From: Aciduricibacillus chroicocephali | GTDB taxonomy: Bacteria; Bacillota; Bacilli; Bacillales; Amphibacillaceae | DNA length: 64,000 nt | NCBI RefSeq assembly: GCF_030762805.1 | Contig: NZ_CP129113.1 | Span: forward strand, 820,001 to 884,000 | Direction: 5' to 3' | Shown: piece by piece, positions 8,748 to 17,083 of the stretch | Layout: every line of letters begins with the position of its first letter | Numbering within the stretch: the first letter of the stretch is position 1 | Program-made: the position numbers and the translations under genes | The notes under the pieces: model-generated | What the model was told of the DNA's origin: nothing | Databases searched by the model: none | What the model saw: the letters and a program-made list of their open reading frames with translations, nothing else

Positions 8748-9317
8748 ATGATAGATTTAAGCTATAAGCCGCGAATTGAGGGAGAGAAAGTTGTACTAAG
8801 GCCTTTTAAGGAAGAGGATCTTTCGTTCTTAGAGGAATGTTTGAAAGATCCTGAAGTATTAAAGCTGACAGGGAGCGGAGCGGACTTCGACCAAGAATCA
8901 ATCGCTGAATGGTACAGCACAAGAAATGAACAGACCGATCGTTTGGATCTTGCAATTGAGGACAGGTCACAGGGCGTCCCAGTTGGAGAAGCAGTCGTCA
9001 ATTTATACGATGAGAACAAACATAGCATGAACTTCCGTATATTAATTGGCCCAAGAGGGAGAGACCGGGGATTAGGAACGGAAGCGATGCATCTGATAAT
9101 TGATTACATATTTAATAAAACGTCGCTGAATGAACTTACTCTAAGTGTTTTTGAGTTCAATCCAAGGGCAAAGCATGTTTATGAAAAATTGGGGTTTGTT
9201 GTCTATAGCGTTGATGAGAATGACTTGGAATTTGAAGGAGGATGGATTAACTCTATTAATATGAAGTTGACGAGGGATAATTGGCTGAGTAGAAAAAGTA
9301 CTGATGATGTCAGATAG
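8748..9317 (+). CDS. GNAT family N-acetyltransferase (RimJ/RimL type)
   Basis: A 189-residue acetyltransferase. It opens with KVVLRPFKEEDL, typical of the Acetyltransf_3 group; the acetyl-CoA loop is IGPRGRDRGLGTEA (about 95-108), and FNPRAKHVYEKLGF near 138-151 is the conserved C-terminal half. Members acetylate protein N termini or small amines; the substrate is unknown. The ATG at 8748 follows GGGCTGGAG. Single gene, terminator at 9345. Confidence 0.85.
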   Translation: MIDLSYKPRIEGEKVVLRPFKEEDLSFLEECLKDPEVLKLTGSGADFDQESIAEWYSTRNEQTDRLDLAIEDRSQGVPVGEAVVNLYDENKHSMNFRILIGPRGRDRGLGTEAMHLIIDYIFNKTSLNELTLSVFEFNPRAKHVYEKLGFVVYSVDENDLEFEGGWINSINMKLTRDNWLSRKSTDDVR

Positions 9318-9344
9318 ATTTAATATACTTTTATTAATTACTAA

Positions 9345-9392
9345 GATGTTGTTGCTAAATGAAGCAAATTCATGCTGCAACAGCATCATTTT
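9345..9392 (+). terminator. probable terminator after GNAT gene
   Basis: GATG-TTGTTGC and GCAACA-GCATC arms with a long loop and a TTTTA tail. Less compact than the other terminators in this window. Confidence 0.5.
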
Positions 9393-9444
9393 ATATTGTT
9401 GTAATGAGAACAGTAGTTAACTTCAGTTAAAAGACTCTAGATTA

Positions 9445-9473
9445 TTGAATTTTTAGTTAACCATATATATAAT
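9445..9473 (+). promoter_or_regulatory. SigA promoter of the secreted protein gene
   Basis: TTGAAT, 17 bases, TATAAT, 70 bases before the start codon. Confidence 0.6.
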
Positions 9474-9544
9474 TTTCCAGTAAAGTTAATAGAACACTTT
9501 TTAGGGTGTTGATCTATGAATTGATATTCTATAAGGGGAAAAGG

Positions 9545-10507
9545 GTGGGTAAAGTGAAGAAAAAATTAGTGTTATATATGCTTTCTATTATTTTAATCAT
9601 AATAGTTGCGGTTCCTAGTTTTTCTAAAAATGTTTACGCAAAAACAATGGACGAAAAGATAGTAGATAAACAAATAGCAGAGTTAAAGAAGAAAAAAATC
9701 TCGGGATATAAATTCCATGAAGCTTATGCTGTTAAGTTTACTGGAAAGAATGTGGAAGAGATTGTGGTATCCAGTTACGGTTTTGAGAAAGGTACTAATT
9801 ATATTGATAAATCGCTATTACAAGTTTATCAATATAATGCCTCTCAAAAGAAGTGGAAAATTTTAAAAGAATTTGTTAGCAAAAATGATGTTTTTACATA
9901 TAGTCCATTAAGTTTTATCACAAAGGGTAAATTGGTAAATAGTAAAAAAGAAGCGTTAGTGGTAGGCCATAGATGGGGAAATGATTATACTTTAAGTCCC
10001 ATGGTATTGGGATCTGTGGATGGAAAGACAGTGAAAATGTTGATTTCCCCAAAGAACAAAAGCTTTACAGATGGAACGGCTATTATTAAGGGACGTCAGT
10101 TATACTTCATCAACTTCTTATCCACCGTATCAGAGCGGTATGCCTATAAGAATGGAAAGCTTGTAAAGTATAAAGGTACTGGTTCGGATGATCGTAAAGT
10201 TGCTGGTGGTGCGAAGCATTTACTATTGTTGGAAAAGAAATATGGAAAGTTTTCATTAACAGGTAATAAAAACATTCGTATGAAGGTTGGGGAAAGCTTT
10301 TCTATTATTAGAAAAAACAAATCTGATCGTACTAATTACATATACAGATTCCTGATCAACCTGAATGATAAGGGGCCTCTAAAGAATAATGGAGGTTCAT
10401 TAAAAGCGGTTAAACCAGGTAAAATTGATTTCACAGTGATTTTAGATGACCAAAGTATTAATCAAAGTTTCAATGCAGAAGATATTGAAATTACTGTTAC
10501 TAAATAA
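9545..10507 (+). CDS. secreted hypothetical protein with C-terminal Ig-like module
   Basis: About 320 residues with a signal peptide: lysine-rich start, hydrophobic core (LSIILIIIVAVPSF) and a likely cleavage after NVYA. The middle (about 60-210) alternates short beta strands like a repeat-propeller or FG-GAP-type fold; the end (about 240-320, from KVGESFSI to EDIEITVTK, with GSLKAVKPGKIDFTV) looks like a bacterial Ig-like (BIG2-type) module. I do not recognise a characterised family. Starts GTG at 9545 or 9554; the first has AAGGGG at ideal spacing. Codon use is more AT-rich than its neighbours, which may point to later acquisition. Confidence 0.65.
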   Translation: MGKVKKKLVLYMLSIILIIIVAVPSFSKNVYAKTMDEKIVDKQIAELKKKKISGYKFHEAYAVKFTGKNVEEIVVSSYGFEKGTNYIDKSLLQVYQYNASQKKWKILKEFVSKNDVFTYSPLSFITKGKLVNSKKEALVVGHRWGNDYTLSPMVLGSVDGKTVKMLISPKNKSFTDGTAIIKGRQLYFINFLSTVSERYAYKNGKLVKYKGTGSDDRKVAGGAKHLLLLEKKYGKFSLTGNKNIRMKVGESFSIIRKNKSDRTNYIYRFLINLNDKGPLKNNGGSLKAVKPGKIDFTVILDDQSINQSFNAEDIEITVTK

Positions 10508-10595
10508 AAAATATTTGAGTTGTTTAAAGGGAATGTAATGCTTTTTTATAAGGTCATTACTTTCTTTAGTAAACCTCAAGAGATCTTGCATTTTA

Positions 10596-10633
10596 AAAAA
10601 CATCCGCTCCTTTAATTTGCGGATGTCTTTTTC
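10596..10633 (+). terminator. Rho-independent terminator
   Basis: ACATCCGC and GCGGATGT arms, 11-base loop, T run, downstream of the secreted protein gene. Confidence 0.75.
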
Positions 10634-10735
10634 ATGTTTCTGTCCTCTCAGAGATGGCAATAACTAAAAGTGGTATGCTTAATTGTACAAGCAGTTGATT
10701 TTTTCATCATTGCTCAGTCATAGGGAGGTATCCAA

Positions 10736-11497
10736 ATGCAGCTGCTTCTAGAATACGGCTGAACGGTTATTGTCATCATTGGGCTGGAAGGGTTGCTTTC
10801 AGCGGATAATGCCCTTGTAATGGGGGTTATTGTAAAGGATCTACCGGAAAAGCAACAGAAAAAGGCTTTGTTTTATGGGCTAGCTGGTGCGTTTGTTTTT
10901 CGTTTCTTAGCTTTATTTGTTATTTCCTTTGTTGCTGGTCTTTGGCAACTGCAGGCAATTGGAGCAATTTATCTGATTTATCTTGGTGTGAAAAATCTTA
11001 TTCCAAGAAAATCAGGTAAAACGGTTGAGGAAGAGGAAAAACAATCCGTCTCTCCTGAATCAAGTCTTTGGAAGACGATTGTTAAAGTGGAATTGACCGA
11101 TCTTGCATTTGCAATCGATTCAATATTGGCAGCAGTGGCCATTGCTGTTTCCCTGCCCAATAGTCCATTGCCTGAATTCGGTGGTATGGATGGAGGGAAG
11201 TTCGCCATAATCTTTACCGGAATGATGGCTGGTTTGATTCTGATTCGAGTCGCAGCTACATATCTGATTAAGCTTATGAATAAATATCCTGTCCTGGAGA
11301 AAGCGGCTTACGTTATTGTCGCTTGGGTTGGGATTAAGCTTGCAATTTTTACGCTAGCTCATCCGAAAATTGGAGTGATTCCGGAAGGGTTTGTCCATGG
11401 AGCTCTCTGGAATACGATTTTCTGGGTTGTTTTGCTTCTGATTGTAGCTGTTTCTGTACTTTCTAGTATGCGGAAGAAAAAACGAGAAGAAATTTAA
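10736..11497 (+). CDS. TerC family membrane protein, in-frame TGA at codon 9
   Basis: A TerC-family integral membrane protein (about 253 codons; relatives YceF/MeeF and YkoY/MeeY in B. subtilis help export manganese that metalates secreted enzymes). The expected start is ATG at 10736 after a consensus AGGGAGG, encoding MQLLLEYG, but codon 9 is TGA (10760-10762) where relatives, as I recall, have Trp (TGG). The frame then continues normally with IGLEGLLSADNALVMG and the second motif VELTDLAFAIDSILAA. Either the gene is a fresh pseudogene, TGA is read through, or translation restarts inside (a TTG at 10793 sits directly after GGAAGGG). A sequencing error is possible. Confidence 0.75.
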
Positions 11498-11506
11498 AAT
11501 TTTTTC

Positions 11507-11535
11507 TTGACGCAGACGCGCGTTTGCCTCATAAT
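11507..11535 (+). promoter_or_regulatory. SigA promoter of tRNA-Leu(CAA) copy 2
   Basis: TTGACG, 17 bases, CATAAT, 29 bases before the tRNA. The spacer is GC-rich (CAGACGCGCG), as often in stable-RNA promoters. Confidence 0.65.
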
Positions 11536-11564
11536 ATTTCAAGTAGCCAATCACATTCTATTAT

Positions 11565-11648
11565 GCCGGTGTGGCGGAATTGGCAGACGCGCGGGACTCA
11601 AAATCCCGTTCCTTCACGGGAGTGTCGGTTCGACCCCGACCACCGGTA
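11565..11648 (+). tRNA. tRNA-Leu (anticodon CAA), second copy
   Basis: Identical base for base to the copy at 46-129, anticodon CAA at 11599-11601. No encoded CCA (TCT follows the discriminator A). Stand-alone gene with its own promoter and terminator. Confidence 0.95.
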
Positions 11649-11654
11649 TCTCTT

Positions 11655-11695
11655 AAAAAAGTCTTGCATCTTAATTAAGATGCAAGACTTTTTTG
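11655..11695 (+). terminator. Rho-independent terminator
   Basis: A perfect palindrome, arms AAAAAAGTCTTGCATCTTAA and complement, with a T run. It starts seven bases after the tRNA. Confidence 0.9.
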
Positions 11696-11761
11696 TTTTT
11701 TCTATCGTTATTAGCAAGTCGTGAGATTAAACAGTATAAAAGGATAATTTAGAAAATTCCC

Positions 11762-11790
11762 TTGACTGATAATAAGTAACCATGTATATT
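11762..11790 (+). promoter_or_regulatory. SigA promoter of the S-box operon
   Basis: TTGACT, 17 bases, TATATT, about 35 bases before the first SAM riboswitch. Confidence 0.7.
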
Positions 11791-11823
11791 ATTGTCATAA
11801 GTTATCGAATAATTTAATAATTT

Positions 11824-11919
11824 CTTATCGAGAAAGGTGGAGGGACTGGCCCGTTGAAACCTTAGCAACAGACTCTAGAAGTACTGTGCTAATTCCAGAA
11901 GCGTTTGCTTGAAGATAAG
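11824..11919 (+). promoter_or_regulatory. SAM-I riboswitch (S-box) 1
   Basis: P1 is CTTATC (11824-11829) with GATAAG (11914-11919). The conserved core AGGTGGAGGGACTGGCCC, the GAAACC-TTAGCAAC block and GTGCTAATTCCAGAAG are all present. SAM binding stabilises P1 and lets the overlapping terminator at 11915-11957 form, so the downstream methionine gene is shut off when SAM is plentiful. Confidence 0.95.
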
Positions 11920-11958
11920 AAGAGTGGCTATGCATCTACAATCCTCTTCTTATTTTTA
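11915..11958 (+). terminator. riboswitch expression-platform terminator 1
   Basis: ATAAGAAGAG and CTCTTCTTAT arms, then TTTTT. Its 5' arm shares bases with the 3' strand of riboswitch helix P1. Confidence 0.85.
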
Positions 11959-12028
11959 GAAGGGGATTTTATTTATGGCTGTTTTTTGGCAGTCTTGATG
12001 AATATTTACGAGAAAGAAGGCTGAAGAG

Positions 12029-13144
12029 ATGGGAACAACTACAAAAAAGAGAAATGTGCGTGCACCTTTCAGAGCAGATCATGTTGGAAGTTTTTTGCGT
12101 CCAGAGCGCTTGAAAAAGGCTCGTGCCCAAAGAGAAAATGGGGAAATTACAGCTGAAGAGCTGCGTCAAATTGAAGATGAGGAAATTACCAAACTGGTAG
12201 AAAAGCAGAAGGAAGTTGGATTGCAGGCTATTACAGATGGTGAATTCCGCCGCAGTTGGTGGCATTTCGACTTTCTGGAGGGCTTTGATGGAGTAGAAGG
12301 TTACACTCCTGATAAAGGTTTGCAGTTCACTGGCACAGAGACGAAAAAACGCGGAATCAGAGTGACAGATAAAATTGGTTTCAGCTCACATTATATGATT
12401 GATCATTTCAAGTTTTTGAACGGGATTGTTGGGGATGCTGTTGCGAAGTTCGCAATTCCAAGCCCGAATATGCTTTTCTTCAGAGGTGATTTTGAAGATG
12501 GTGTATACGCTAGCGATGAGGAAATCATTAATGATTTGATTGCAGCCTACCAAGGTGTCATTCAGGCACTATATGATGAAGGATGCCGCTACTTGCAAAT
12601 TGATGATACTTCTTGGGCGATCTTCTTCTCAGATAAAGGAAGAGCTTCCATGATTGGGAAAGGTAAGGATCCTGAGAAAATCGCAGAATTGTGTGCGCGT
12701 GCGATTAATGAATCGATTGCGAAACGTCCGGAAGATATGCTTGTTACAATGCATATTTGCCGTGGTAACTATAAATCCACTTATATGTCTAGTGGAAGCT
12801 ATGAAGCACTGTCGGAAACGATTTTCGGTGGTCTCGATGTAGATGGTCTCTTCCTTGAGTTTGATGATGAACGATCTGGAGGATTCGAACCTCTGCGCCA
12901 TGTAAAGCGTTCTGATCTCTATATTGTGCTTGGCTTGGTCACATCAAAATTCAGTGAGCTGGAAGATCCGGAACAGATCAAGGCACGTATTGCTGAAGCT
13001 ACTGAGTATGTACCGCTCGAACAGCTTTGCCTGAGCCCGCAATGTGGTTTTGCCTCAACAGAGGAAGGCAATTTGCTGACTGAAGAACAGCAGTGGGAAA
13101 AAATCCGTCACGTGATTAAAATCGCTGAGGATGTTTGGAAGTAA
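12029..13144 (+). CDS. cobalamin-independent methionine synthase family protein (YxjG/YxjH-like)
   Basis: A 371-residue protein homologous to the C-terminal catalytic half of MetE. It opens FRADHVGSFLRP, has DGEFRRSWWHFDF near 75, the zinc-site block MHICRGN with its Cys and His, and the second Cys in LSPQCGFAST near 340. The family transfers a methyl group to homocysteine; the folate-binding N-terminal half of MetE is absent, so the methyl donor is uncertain. In B. subtilis the relatives YxjG and YxjH are likewise SAM-riboswitch controlled. ATG at 12029 follows AGAAAGAAGG. The next S-box begins 26 bases after its stop, with no terminator between. Confidence 0.9.
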   Translation: MGTTTKKRNVRAPFRADHVGSFLRPERLKKARAQRENGEITAEELRQIEDEEITKLVEKQKEVGLQAITDGEFRRSWWHFDFLEGFDGVEGYTPDKGLQFTGTETKKRGIRVTDKIGFSSHYMIDHFKFLNGIVGDAVAKFAIPSPNMLFFRGDFEDGVYASDEEIINDLIAAYQGVIQALYDEGCRYLQIDDTSWAIFFSDKGRASMIGKGKDPEKIAELCARAINESIAKRPEDMLVTMHICRGNYKSTYMSSGSYEALSETIFGGLDVDGLFLEFDDERSGGFEPLRHVKRSDLYIVLGLVTSKFSELEDPEQIKARIAEATEYVPLEQLCLSPQCGFASTEEGNLLTEEQQWEKIRHVIKIAEDVWK

Positions 13145-13169
13145 TTATACAAATCTATAGCCGGCAGAA

Positions 13170-13280
13170 CTCTTATGAAGAGTGGTGGAGGGACTGGCCC
13201 GATGATGCCCGGCAGCCTTCGATATACCTTTATTGAAAGTTGCCAAATCCTGCATAGCTTTAGTCTATGCGACATAAGAG
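13170..13280 (+). promoter_or_regulatory. SAM-I riboswitch (S-box) 2
   Basis: P1 is CTCTTATG with CATAAGAG at 13273-13280. The core AGTGGTGGAGGGACTGGCCC, the GATGCCCGGCAGCC block and GTTGCCAAATCCTGC are clear. It lies between the methionine synthase-like gene and the MFS gene; no convincing promoter separates it from the upstream gene. Confidence 0.95.
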
Positions 13281-13297
13281 AGGTCCACTGGTTACAG

Positions 13298-13327
13298 AGC
13301 TCCTCTTTTCGAAGAGGAGCTTTTTTA
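13298..13327 (+). terminator. riboswitch expression-platform terminator 2
   Basis: AGCTCCTCTT, TTCG loop, AAGAGGAGCT, six Ts. Classic intrinsic terminator ending the second S-box leader. Confidence 0.9.
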
Positions 13328-13370
13328 TATAAATAAGTGACATAATCTTTAGAAAAAGGAGAACACAGCA

Positions 13371-14837
13371 ATGTCTAAACAAAAAGAAGGTTGGCAGCCT
13401 TATCACAAAATCTGGAGTTTGCTTCTATTAGGTTGGGTCATTTCTTATATTGACCGCACAGCAGCAGGTCCAATCATTACATATATGATTGACCATAATG
13501 TGTCATTCTTTGCAAATGTTGAAAACCCACATGGAATTGGCGGATTGATTGGGAGTCTGTTTTTTGCAGGCTTCATGCTAATGCAGTTCCCAGGAGGTTA
13601 TTTTGGGGATAAGCACGGTTATCGTGCAGTAATCGTCTGCAGTATTTTCTGGGCAGGTATTGCAACTCTATTAACCGGGCTCGTTGGAGGACTTGTAGCA
13701 TTTATTTTATTCAGAGTTTTACTCGGTCTTGGAGAAGGCGTCTTTTACTCAAATGATCGTTCTTATATTGCCTATCATACACCTGCTGATAAAGTCGGGA
13801 CGGGAATGGGCGTCGTATTGACTGGTGTTTCTGTTGGTTTGACGGCTGGTATGCTTGGTGTTCCTTATTTGCTAACGATTGCTGAACCATTTATGGGAGA
13901 AGAAGCATGGAGATTCCCATTCTATGTCACAGGCGGGCTCACGCTTGTAGTCGGAATCATATTATACCTATTCTTGAAGCCGAAAGAACAGCCTGGACGA
14001 GAATACGATGCGGCTTCACCTGGAGTTAAAGCAAATTACGGCAAAACCCTACTGCAAATGGTTGGATACTCTGCTGTATTCCTAGTACTCGTTATGGCAA
14101 TTTACTTTGTCTCCGTCCGCTTGGACCTATCGGAAGTAGGGATTGCTTTCATTCTCGCAGCTTTATGCCCGCTTCTTATTCTGTATCTTTATAAAACAAA
14201 AAAAGAAGAAATCAAACCACTGTTAGCGAATCGCAACTTGTTCTTTATCTATCTATTCTTCATACCGGTTATGTGGCATTTGTGGTTCTATGGTTTCTGG
14301 TCTGTATCGATCGTACAAGATTTTGGCGGCGGCGCTCTTCTAGCAGCGGCATTGGTTGCATCTTTCAATGGACTTGCCGGTTTAATCGGATTCCCTATTG
14401 GAGGGAAAATATCTGATTTGGCATCTGTGCGTCCGAATGGTCGACGTAATGTTCTTGTTGCATTGACTACTGTTCTTACCGTTCTCATATTTGCTTTCGC
14501 AGCTTATGTAATGATGGGATATTCCAACCCGGTAGTTATGTCGATTCTACTCTTTGTGTCAGGTCTGTTCTTCTTCGCTTTGCAGCCTGTTGCTCACGCA
14601 CTTGCGTCTGACCTTACTGAGGAGAAGAATAAAGGATCAATGTTTGGTATGCTGAACCTTGTCGCAGAAATCGGTGCTGTACTTGCTCCAGTCGTTTCCG
14701 GGGCAATCCGGGATGCATCAGGCAACTGGGGGTCTGCTTTGATATTGGATGGTGTGCTGATGGCGGTAGGTTTATTACTCGTCATTACGATATCTGGTAA
14801 AAAGGCAATAGGTGCTGTTTTTAACAAGGGTGCTTAA
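13371..14837 (+). CDS. MFS transporter under SAM riboswitch control
   Basis: A 488-residue major facilitator with about 12 membrane segments. The N-terminal half has WVISYIDRTAAGPI, as in the anion:cation symporter group, and the loop 2-3 signature GYFGDKHGYR. A periplasm-side insert around 40-55 (VSFFANVENPHG) is longer than usual. Because it sits behind an S-box that responds to SAM, its cargo is likely a methionine-pathway solute (methionine, homocysteine, S-methylmethionine or similar) but this is inference from regulation only. ATG at 13371 follows AAAAAGGAG. It may be co-transcribed with the gene at 12029. Terminator at 14917. Confidence 0.85.
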   Translation: MSKQKEGWQPYHKIWSLLLLGWVISYIDRTAAGPIITYMIDHNVSFFANVENPHGIGGLIGSLFFAGFMLMQFPGGYFGDKHGYRAVIVCSIFWAGIATLLTGLVGGLVAFILFRVLLGLGEGVFYSNDRSYIAYHTPADKVGTGMGVVLTGVSVGLTAGMLGVPYLLTIAEPFMGEEAWRFPFYVTGGLTLVVGIILYLFLKPKEQPGREYDAASPGVKANYGKTLLQMVGYSAVFLVLVMAIYFVSVRLDLSEVGIAFILAALCPLLILYLYKTKKEEIKPLLANRNLFFIYLFFIPVMWHLWFYGFWSVSIVQDFGGGALLAAALVASFNGLAGLIGFPIGGKISDLASVRPNGRRNVLVALTTVLTVLIFAFAAYVMMGYSNPVVMSILLFVSGLFFFALQPVAHALASDLTEEKNKGSMFGMLNLVAEIGAVLAPVVSGAIRDASGNWGSALILDGVLMAVGLLLVITISGKKAIGAVFNKGA

Positions 14838-14916
14838 TTGAAAATAACTGTATCACCAATTCATTCTTCATTTAAAATGTAGTAAATATTAATGATATAT
14901 CTTTAATCAAAAATTG

Positions 14917-14967
14917 AGGACATCAGGAAGTAGCGTATAATCGCTGTTTCTTGGTGTCCTTTTATTT
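14917..14967 (+). terminator. probable terminator after MFS gene
   Basis: AGGACATCAGGAA...AGCG with CGCT...TTTCTTGGTGTCCT, then TTTTATTTTT. Confidence 0.65.
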
Positions 14968-15126
14968 TTGATTGGTAAGTAAGCAACTTCGATAAACAGC
15001 GTTAATTGTCGTGGGGTAGTGGAACAGCCGGAATTGATGAATAGATACTAAGCGGGGACTTCCTTAACTCTAAGGCTCTTATTAATCGCACGCGTTTGTA
15101 ATATAATGGAATAGGAGGGGATTAAT

Positions 15127-15669
15127 TTGAAGAAATTATTCGTATTGTTGTTTTTAGCAATATTACTTTCGGCATGTAGTGCTCAACAACGAGCGGCAGA
15201 TGATTTTGAAAGAAAACTCGAGAAGAGAATTTTAGAGCAAGGTGAAAATGATGATATTTATTTCAAAGAAAATGTAGCAAAGATTGAAGGTATCAAAATT
15301 GAAATAACAAATACTAAAGTGATCCCTGTCGGAAATAAAGGCAATAAAGGTGACAAGCCTCTATTTGCCATATGGTACAAGGTAACTAATTATACAGACA
15401 AAAATATAGACCCTATAGCAGCCTGGAATTCTATTTATAATGCCGTACAGGAAAATGGTTCAAATAAAATAGACAAACTGAAAATGGGAACGCTGCCAGA
15501 CCAAAAATATTTAGATTCTCAAGTGGAAAGTATTAAGAAAAACGGAACAGTCGAGAACGCTGTCTCTTATGAATTGGACAATCAAATAACCCCGCTTACA
15601 TTGATTGCTAGACAAGGAGTGAATGGAGAAGAAATTGGCAGTCAAGAATTCAAAATAAAATATTGGTGA
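15127..15669 (+). CDS. DUF5067 lipoprotein
   Basis: A 180-residue lipoprotein: signal peptide with lipobox LSAC (Cys17), then a charged linker and an Ig-like DUF5067 domain from about 50 to 180. Blocks such as IEITNTKVIP, AIWYKVTNYTDKNIDPIAAW and NAVSYELDN are typical. The family is found in secreted or lipid-anchored proteins of Firmicutes; its function is unknown. The start is TTG at 15127, after AGGAGGGG. Single gene. Confidence 0.75.
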   Translation: MKKLFVLLFLAILLSACSAQQRAADDFERKLEKRILEQGENDDIYFKENVAKIEGIKIEITNTKVIPVGNKGNKGDKPLFAIWYKVTNYTDKNIDPIAAWNSIYNAVQENGSNKIDKLKMGTLPDQKYLDSQVESIKKNGTVENAVSYELDNQITPLTLIARQGVNGEEIGSQEFKIKYW

Positions 15670-15701
15670 AAAGAAAGAGGGGGGAGAGAGCTTCCCTCCT
15701 T

Positions 15702-16238
15702 TTAATCTTGCATCAATTCATATATCTTACGAACGGTGTTAACATTTCTTACTGTGATGTTTTTGTATATGTCTGAACCAATGATCTTTGATTTACCGCT
15801 TTTTGTAATATTTTCTTTGTCTGCTGACCAGAGGATCGCACCTGGGACATATTTTACCGAGTCAATAGCAGGTTTAATAACCAGTTTCTCAAGAACCGAT
15901 TCATTATCAATTTCATCCCAAAGAAAAAGGACATCACTTTTCATGTTCATGTCATTTTTCCAAGAAGCAGGAATGGCGCTAACGATTTCTTTAAAATCAC
16001 CAAGGCTCAGTACTATTGTTTTAATATGTAATTGGAAATCATTATGTATCATTTCTTCCAAAAGATTAGCCAGTTCAGTTTTAGATTTGCCTTTACAAGA
16101 AAAAATAATGTTTCCTGTGTTGATGTAAGTCACTACATTGTCCAAACCGGCGTTTTCAAAGGTTTGTTTCAGCAATTTCATATTAATTTTATTTTTTCCA
16201 CCTACATTAATACCTCGAAGCAGCGCAACAAAAATCAT
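15702..16238 (-). CDS. DUF1697 family protein
   Basis: A 178-residue protein of the DUF1697 family. The opening IFVALLRGINVGGKNKINM is diagnostic, and VVTYINTGNIIF near 36-47 and the C-terminal TVRNVNTVRKIYELM also fit. The family has a known fold but no established function. I chose the ATG at 16238, seven bases after AGGAGG; a TTG one codon upstream is possible. Confidence 0.85.
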   Translation of the reverse strand: MIFVALLRGINVGGKNKINMKLLKQTFENAGLDNVVTYINTGNIIFSCKGKSKTELANLLEEMIHNDFQLHIKTIVLSLGDFKEIVSAIPASWKNDMNMKSDVLFLWDEIDNESVLEKLVIKPAIDSVKYVPGAILWSADKENITKSGKSKIIGSDIYKNITVRNVNTVRKIYELMQD

Positions 16239-16458
16239 CAACCATCCTCCTTGTTAACCTTTTATTTTTGAATCCATTATATTTTAAACTTGGAAGCTCA
16301 GCACGTCCTTTATGTTGTCACATAAAAAATATTTGTAAGGATACATGGCATATGCCATAGCAAATAAATAAAGTTCCAATAGTATACAGAATGCCCATAT
16401 GAAAATTTTTTTTTTGCATATAGTTATTTAAAGGCCAGATGTGCGGGAGGAGTAGGGA

Positions 16459-17034
16459 TTGGATAATCCGCAAAAGGCGTTGTTCGGATCTTGGGTACAA
16501 GCAATTGGCACAACAATGGCTGCTGTAGCTGGTACGCCGCTGCCAGGAGAAAGTCAGGTCATTTCCCCGCAGTTTTATGAGGCATTTTCCAGGAATCTTG
16601 ATATATTGGGAAATGAAATGCAAGCTACAGGAAATGCTTTAATTGCGGACAGTCAATTTGAATTTACTCATGACAAAGTGGGTTCACAAGTACAATCAGT
16701 TGGGAATTTGGTGAACGTAGCCGGGTTTCTATTGGATGTCAGTGAGCAAGTGGAGATTAAATTCAATATTAAAGGGAACCTCATTCAAGCGACAGGTGGA
16801 AGTCTATCCTATATGCATGCATTAAATGAAGAACAAATACCGGTCATTTCCTTTTACAGTATTTATGGGAATCTCCTTCAAGTAATTGGAAACTCGATGC
16901 AAAGTCTATCAGGTATTTTGGAGCTTAGAGGAGAAGACGGGGTAATAATCAATACGATTGGTGGATGGGTTCAAGCGACCGGTTCCATCCTTACCTTGGT
17001 CGCTACTATCAAACTTGTTGATTTGGAAGAATAA
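16459..17034 (+). CDS. repetitive DUF6944-like protein
   Basis: A 191-residue protein built from about six copies of a G-x2-[hydrophobic]-Q-[AS]-x-G motif: GSWVQAIGT, GNEMQATGN, GSQVQSVGN, GNLIQATGG, GNLLQVIGN and GGWVQATGS, spaced at roughly 25-35 residues. It has no signal peptide or strong membrane segment; amphipathic helices are likely. I believe it belongs to DUF6944, whose role is unknown. Start TTG at 16459, after GGGAGGAGTAGGG. Single gene with terminator. Confidence 0.65.
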   Translation: MDNPQKALFGSWVQAIGTTMAAVAGTPLPGESQVISPQFYEAFSRNLDILGNEMQATGNALIADSQFEFTHDKVGSQVQSVGNLVNVAGFLLDVSEQVEIKFNIKGNLIQATGGSLSYMHALNEEQIPVISFYSIYGNLLQVIGNSMQSLSGILELRGEDGVIINTIGGWVQATGSILTLVATIKLVDLEE

Positions 17035-17083
17035 AAAAACGTGCTAGCTTCCTTTATAGTGAGGAAACTACCACGTTTTTTTC
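17035..17083. terminator. bidirectional terminator
   Basis: AAAAAACGTG and CACGTTTTTT arms with inner TTCCT/AGGAA pairing, between the convergent DUF6944-like and PIG-L genes. Confidence 0.75.

Noticed and set aside
10633-10735. Mn-sensing yybP-ykoY riboswitch before terC
   Set aside because: Too short (about 100 bases) and without the conserved loop sequences.
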